This document shows positions 46,745-50,641 of a DNA stretch of 50,641 bases, in pieces (the stretch's first letter is position 1; every line of letters begins with the position of its first letter). The translations under genes and the position numbers were made by a program. The DNA is taken from the NCBI RefSeq assembly GCF_938010525.1, contig NZ_CALLVK010000010.1, positions 1 through 50,641 on the forward strand, in the 5' to 3' direction. The DNA comes from Abiotrophia sp938010525 (GTDB taxonomy: Bacteria; Bacillota; Bacilli; Lactobacillales; Aerococcaceae). The notes under the pieces are model-generated. The model made no database searches, was not told the origin of the DNA, and saw only the letters and a list, made by a program, of their open reading frames with translations.

Positions 46745-48184
46745 CTATGGGTTTTGACTATTGCTTGTGCTATTAGCAGGTTGAAGCTTCAGGTCTTCGC
46801 TAAGCGTCTGAATCAGCTTAGGCACCAAATTGAAGGTAACGCTATAGGTTGTTACTTCAGGCGCTGGGTTAGCAGTTTGACCTTGCATTTGTGCCCCTTG
46901 AGTTTCTGGGTCGGTTTGCCCTTCTTGCCCCTCTTGGCTGGAGCTTGCAGAATCTACTACTGGTTTCTTTTCAGGAACGGAAATGGTTAGGCTATAGTCA
47001 TGACCTTGCCAATGTTCCTGGTAGCGACTCTTGTCCAAGGCGAAAGTCTTGATAACATGGTAGGTTTGACCCGGTGCCAATTCCTTACCATAAACTTGGT
47101 TGGTTAAGACATAGTCACTATTAATCGGATCCCCATTAATAGTTAAGACTGTATTGCCATCAACTGGCAAGAGTGTCTTCTGTGACTTGTTAGTCACATC
47201 ATATTCGACGGAAACAATCACGGCCCCATATTTAAAGTTACGGAAGGATTCTTCGTTGTAGCTATTTGGCTGGAAATCACTGACTTCCAAACGCGTAATC
47301 GTCACATCGATACCTTCATCACTTTCCTTAAGCTTAGGCTTATCGTCAGCCAAGACCCTCTTAGTCCCCCAGTATTCTGTAGTTAGACGGTCTGGTACAT
47401 GAGTGGCAGATTCTTTGAGCGATTTAGCCGCTTCATCCTTAGCCGGCAAATACAGCAATTGCTCGTCACCCAAACTATTAACACTAATCCCGGTAATATC
47501 AGATTCGCTACGCTTAGGAGAAACTACCTTGATATAGAAGTAACCATCTTCCTGAACACGCTTGACTGAACTAGCACTTAAACCAAAGACCAGGTAGCCA
47601 GACACTGTTTGACCGGCATCAATGGTCCCCTTATTGTCAGATAAGGTTTGAGCTAGGTTGCCATCCTCTGCAGGGTAGAGTTGGTAACTTGGCGATACTT
47701 CTAAGCTAGCCTCGTTATAGGATAACTTGAGTTCCTCAACCGGATAATGTACGGTTTCTTTGGTCTTGTTGGTGATAGAGACGTGCATGACCACTAGGCC
47801 CCCGCCACCTTCTTCAAAGTTGAACTCATTCTCTAATTCTTTGGCAAAACTATTGACCGTGTAGAGTCTCAGCATATCCACTGTCACGGCAAAGTTCTGT
47901 TGGTCTGCCTTAAAATCATCATCTGTTTGGTAGAAGGCTTGGGGATTAATTTTTACCTGGCTATTTTGTTTAAGCAATTCTTCTAATTGATTGTAGGCCT
48001 CACGGCTAACCGAGGTATCCGCCTCTTGGTAGGAAGAACTAGACTCGGCAGGATCTACCATCTTGACCTGGCCACTGGAAGACGACTCAGTCTGAGCACT
48101 GACTAAGAGTGCGCCTTGGCTCAAGCCGGTCGCTAGGGCTAGACCCAATAGGGTCACACGTTTGAATACTTGTTTTACTGACAT
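46745..48184 (-). CDS. Secreted protein with DUF5068-like domain
   Basis: A 479-residue protein. A signal peptide (MSVKQVFKRVTLLGLALATGLSQ, cut near VSAQ) is followed by a Ser/Glu-rich linker. Two beta-rich regions come next: one (about residues 75-250) with SYQLYPAEDGNLAQTLSDNKGTIDAGQTVSGYLVFGL, typical of DUF5068/DUF4352 telokin-like folds, and another about 270-410. A Gln/Pro/Ser-rich tail ends the protein. There is no lipobox or sortase motif. I start at 48184, since longer frames run into the upstream gene. It follows the permease gene by 7 bp and is probably co-transcribed. Function is unknown. Confidence 0.72.
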   Translation of the reverse strand: MSVKQVFKRVTLLGLALATGLSQGALLVSAQTESSSSGQVKMVDPAESSSSYQEADTSVSREAYNQLEELLKQNSQVKINPQAFYQTDDDFKADQQNFAVTVDMLRLYTVNSFAKELENEFNFEEGGGGLVVMHVSITNKTKETVHYPVEELKLSYNEASLEVSPSYQLYPAEDGNLAQTLSDNKGTIDAGQTVSGYLVFGLSASSVKRVQEDGYFYIKVVSPKRSESDITGISVNSLGDEQLLYLPAKDEAAKSLKESATHVPDRLTTEYWGTKRVLADDKPKLKESDEGIDVTITRLEVSDFQPNSYNEESFRNFKYGAVIVSVEYDVTNKSQKTLLPVDGNTVLTINGDPINSDYVLTNQVYGKELAPGQTYHVIKTFALDKSRYQEHWQGHDYSLTISVPEKKPVVDSASSSQEGQEGQTDPETQGAQMQGQTANPAPEVTTYSVTFNLVPKLIQTLSEDLKLQPANSTSNSQNP

Positions 48185-48191
48185 CCTATCA

Positions 48192-49397
48192 CTACTTTCT
48201 TTCATTGCTAGCAAGTTCTTGGCTAGTTTGGTCTGTTGGAGCTTGGATAGCTTCTTTGGGACCATATGCCCCAGAACGCTCACGATATAATTCATAAAAC
48301 TCACCCACAATTACCTTGATAACGGCGTAACCTGGCACCCCTAGGATGACCCCGACTAAACCGAAGGCCTTACCAGCAGATAAGAGAACAATCAGAATTG
48401 TCACCGGATGAATCTTGAGGTTATTACCCAAAACTTGTGGGGCAATAAAACGCCCTTCGATGGTTTGCTCGACCATCATGACAATGGCCACCTTCAAGAC
48501 CATAACAGGACTGGTAATCAAGGCAATGATAAAGGCCGGAATCACTGCGATGAAGGATCCTAGGAAGGGAATAATATTGAGGAAACCGGACACGACCCCA
48601 AGGGCAATAGCATAGTCTAGACCGACAATACTATAACCAATGCAGAACATAATGGCAACGCAGATTGCCACGATAATTTGGCCCCGAATATATTGGGCCA
48701 CTTGATAGTGCCCTTGATACATCATACGAGACGCCATGGGACGGTGCTTAGTCGGCACGAATTTCAGGATGTAATTGCCCAAATGCTGACCATCTGCCAA
48801 GAGATAATAGAGAATAATTGGCACGGTCAAGAGCCCCATAATGACGGAGGTCACTGCCTCAACCAAGGATCCTAAACTACCGAAGGTCGAAGAAGCGAAA
48901 CGACTCAGTTGCTCAGCCATACTACGGAAATCGAAACCATCTAGGAAGGACTGCAGACGTTGGGTGACTTCCTTATTCTCAGTCAGAAAAGGTGACTGAT
49001 ACAACATATGATAGATTTCATCATAGTATTTAGGCAGGCTACGAGCAAAGCTCAGAATTTGGGTCTGTAAGGTCGGTACAAGAGAGGCAATCCCCCAAGC
49101 CGACAATACAATTAAACCAATAAAGATAGCCCAAATGGCCCACTGGCGCTTCATCCCCCGCGCTTCTAGCTTATCCACAAGAGGATATAGCAAATAATAG
49201 AGCACCCCTGAGGTAATAATTGGGAAAGCTGCCACATCGATGACCACCCCAATTGGCGCGAAAACATGTGTAATTCTAGTAAAAACCCAAATAATTAATA
49301 AAACCAAGAGTAAAATCAGGAGACTGACTACCATCTGGCTATTTAGGAATTGACGGGTGAACCAAGACGACTGGCGTTTTGGTGTGTGTTCTTGCAT
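48192..49397 (-). CDS. PerM/AI-2E family membrane protein
   Basis: A 401-residue polytopic protein of the AI-2E exporter family (formerly DUF20), with about eight membrane segments and the family motifs PIILYYLLADGQHLGNYILKFVP near residue 195 and LDYAIALGVVSGFLNIIPFLGSFIAVIPA near 270. Members include TqsA and proposed ion antiporters, so the substrate is uncertain despite the family name; luxS in this window is not adjacent. AAGGAGGGAG precedes the ATG. Confidence 0.87.
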   Translation of the reverse strand: MQEHTPKRQSSWFTRQFLNSQMVVSLLILLLVLLIIWVFTRITHVFAPIGVVIDVAAFPIITSGVLYYLLYPLVDKLEARGMKRQWAIWAIFIGLIVLSAWGIASLVPTLQTQILSFARSLPKYYDEIYHMLYQSPFLTENKEVTQRLQSFLDGFDFRSMAEQLSRFASSTFGSLGSLVEAVTSVIMGLLTVPIILYYLLADGQHLGNYILKFVPTKHRPMASRMMYQGHYQVAQYIRGQIIVAICVAIMFCIGYSIVGLDYAIALGVVSGFLNIIPFLGSFIAVIPAFIIALITSPVMVLKVAIVMMVEQTIEGRFIAPQVLGNNLKIHPVTILIVLLSAGKAFGLVGVILGVPGYAVIKVIVGEFYELYRERSGAYGPKEAIQAPTDQTSQELASNERK

Positions 49398-49515
49398 AGA
49401 ACTCCCTCCTTGAAATTTCTGTCATCTTATTCTACCATAAGGATAGGTGCCTTGTCTTAGATTTATGCACGGTCAAGGCAATAAAACTCATTCATTAGCG
49501 AAAGGACCTGATTTC

Positions 49516-50541
49516 ATGACTGAAACCTATATCCTAGGTGGCTACACCAAGGGGCGCAACCTAGGGATTTCAAGCCTTGACTTGGACCCTGTCACTGGCC
49601 ATTTAAGCCAGCCACAGCTGATTGCCAAACTCAATCAACCTACTTTTCTAGCCTATGCCAAAGAAACTGCCACCCTCTTGGCCCTTCACCGCGGTGAGGA
49701 AGAGAGCGGTTTGGTAGCCTTTAAACGCCAAGGTAAGGACTGGCAGGAAGTCAGCCGCCTACTCAATACCAAAATCCCTGGCTGCCATCTAGCAGTCCAT
49801 GAAGCTAGTCAGACCGTCTATGTCGCTAATTACCATGAAGGCTCCATTGATAGTTACCATTATGACCAGGCTGTCTTAAGCCCTTTTGAACGCCACGAGC
49901 ATGTGGGCTCTAGCGTCCACCCTAATCAGGCCAGCGCTCATATCCATTTTGTGGGCTTAAATCCTGAGGGTGACCTGCTCTATGTCTGTGATTTGGGCAG
50001 TGACAAAATTTATGTCTATGAAGTAACCCCTAGCTCTGGTGCTCTCAGCTTGGTTCAGACCTTTACTTGTCCACCGGGAACTGGTCCTCGTCACCTAGTC
50101 TTTCATCCGAGTCAAAAACTAGTATATGTCATTGGCGAGCTGGCAAATAGCCTTCTAACCCTAGCCCTTGATTCAAGCGGTCATCTTAGCTTGGTCCATC
50201 AGCTGGACCTTCTAGATTCTGGATATTTAGAATCTGCCGCTAGTGCTGCCATTCGCATCAGCCAGGATGGTCGTTTTCTCTATACTTCTAGCCGCTTCCA
50301 TGATGTCATCTGCGCCTTTTCCCTGTCCGACCCTAAGCAGCCTCTTAAAATTCAAGAAATTGCCAGTGGCGGACAGATTCCACGGGACTTCGTCCTAAGC
50401 CAAGACCAGACTTATCTCCTTGTGCCCCACCAAGATAGTGACCATATCGCCGTCTTCAGTCGCGATGGTGATAGCGGCCTTGTCAGCTTCATCGAGGCAG
50501 AAACCCAGGCGCCTGAATGTGTCTGTATCTATCCTATCTAA
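49516..50541 (+). CDS. Lactonase-fold protein, 6-phosphogluconolactonase (YbhE/Pgl) family
   Basis: A 341-residue seven-bladed beta-propeller. It begins MTETYILGGYTKGRNLGISSLDLD, typical of the family, and includes ANYHEGSIDSYHYD, HIHFVGLNPEGDLLYVCDLGSDKIYVYEV and GTGPRHLVFHPSQKLVYVIGELANS, the conserved propeller strand motifs with metal- and substrate-site residues. The E. coli homologue hydrolyses 6-phosphogluconolactone, but other members act on different lactones. The ATG at 49516 has AAAGGA 9 bases upstream. It is divergent from the permease gene. Confidence 0.85.
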   Translation: MTETYILGGYTKGRNLGISSLDLDPVTGHLSQPQLIAKLNQPTFLAYAKETATLLALHRGEEESGLVAFKRQGKDWQEVSRLLNTKIPGCHLAVHEASQTVYVANYHEGSIDSYHYDQAVLSPFERHEHVGSSVHPNQASAHIHFVGLNPEGDLLYVCDLGSDKIYVYEVTPSSGALSLVQTFTCPPGTGPRHLVFHPSQKLVYVIGELANSLLTLALDSSGHLSLVHQLDLLDSGYLESAASAAIRISQDGRFLYTSSRFHDVICAFSLSDPKQPLKIQEIASGGQIPRDFVLSQDQTYLLVPHQDSDHIAVFSRDGDSGLVSFIEAETQAPECVCIYPI

Positions 50542-50641
50542 CTTTGATAATAAAAATAGCATAAAAATCTAGTTATCCGCATAAAAACTGGACTTATCAC
50601 ACTTTATCAAGGTCAAAACCACTCAATTTACTACTAATTTA

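Overview
The window is about 50.6 kb of chromosome from a low-to-mid GC Gram-positive bacterium, most likely a member of the Lactobacillales. The evidence is a cggR-gap-pgk-tpiA-gpmI-eno glycolytic operon, a mevalonate pathway with separate HMG-CoA synthase and class II HMG-CoA reductase, a streptococcal-type NADH oxidase, an Mga-like regulator, a MutY without its iron-sulfur cysteines, and AAGGAGG ribosome binding sites. An Aerococcaceae-type genus is my guess only; no 16S or other marker is present to settle it.

Layout. 1-1190: end of a secG-est-(rnr) operon. 1194-1979: TauE-type permease. 2221-9700: six-gene glycolytic operon on the minus strand, with its promoter, two matching palindromes, an internal terminator after gap and a structured leader before pgk. 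9854-11289: luxS and a YczE-like membrane protein, divergently transcribed.

11298-21495: a 10.2 kb integrated element in the 3' end of a tRNA-Ser(CGA) gene, bounded by a 16-bp direct repeat. It carries a tyrosine integrase, a phage-type repressor facing a Cro-like gene, an excisionase-like gene, a primase-helicase with an iteron-flanked AT-rich origin just downstream, a sigma-like regulator, several small unknown genes and a TerS-like gene. It has no capsid, tail or lysis genes. This is the architecture of a phage-inducible chromosomal island (PICI), a phage satellite. It is the most interesting part of the window, with a candidate structured small RNA inside it.

21483-24522: the tRNA-Ser, a THF riboswitch with folT, a GNAT acetyltransferase and nox. 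24738-27953: a secreted fumarate-reductase-type flavoprotein and an Mga-like regulator that lacks a standard start codon. 28000-32098: malQ-glgP maltodextrin operon with a LacI-type operator inside its promoter. 32236-35888: glutaredoxin-like protein, mvaS, mvaA and a YggS-type PLP protein. 35958-38114: two unknown proteins and an RNPP-like TPR regulator. 38181-40288: glmS under a glmS ribozyme. 40310-40657: hairpin-rich intergenic DNA. 40680-46012: Ntdp/DUF402 phosphatase and a mutY-ABC-ABC operon with an asymmetric heterodimeric exporter. 46024-46672: bioY with a BirA-like operator. 46745-50541: a secreted DUF5068-like protein, a PerM/AI-2E family permease and a lactonase-fold protein.

The host genes mostly serve fermentative central metabolism (glycolysis, maltodextrin use, NADH reoxidation, cell-wall amino sugar supply) and vitamin uptake. 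They show several RNA- or repressor-based control sites readable directly from sequence.
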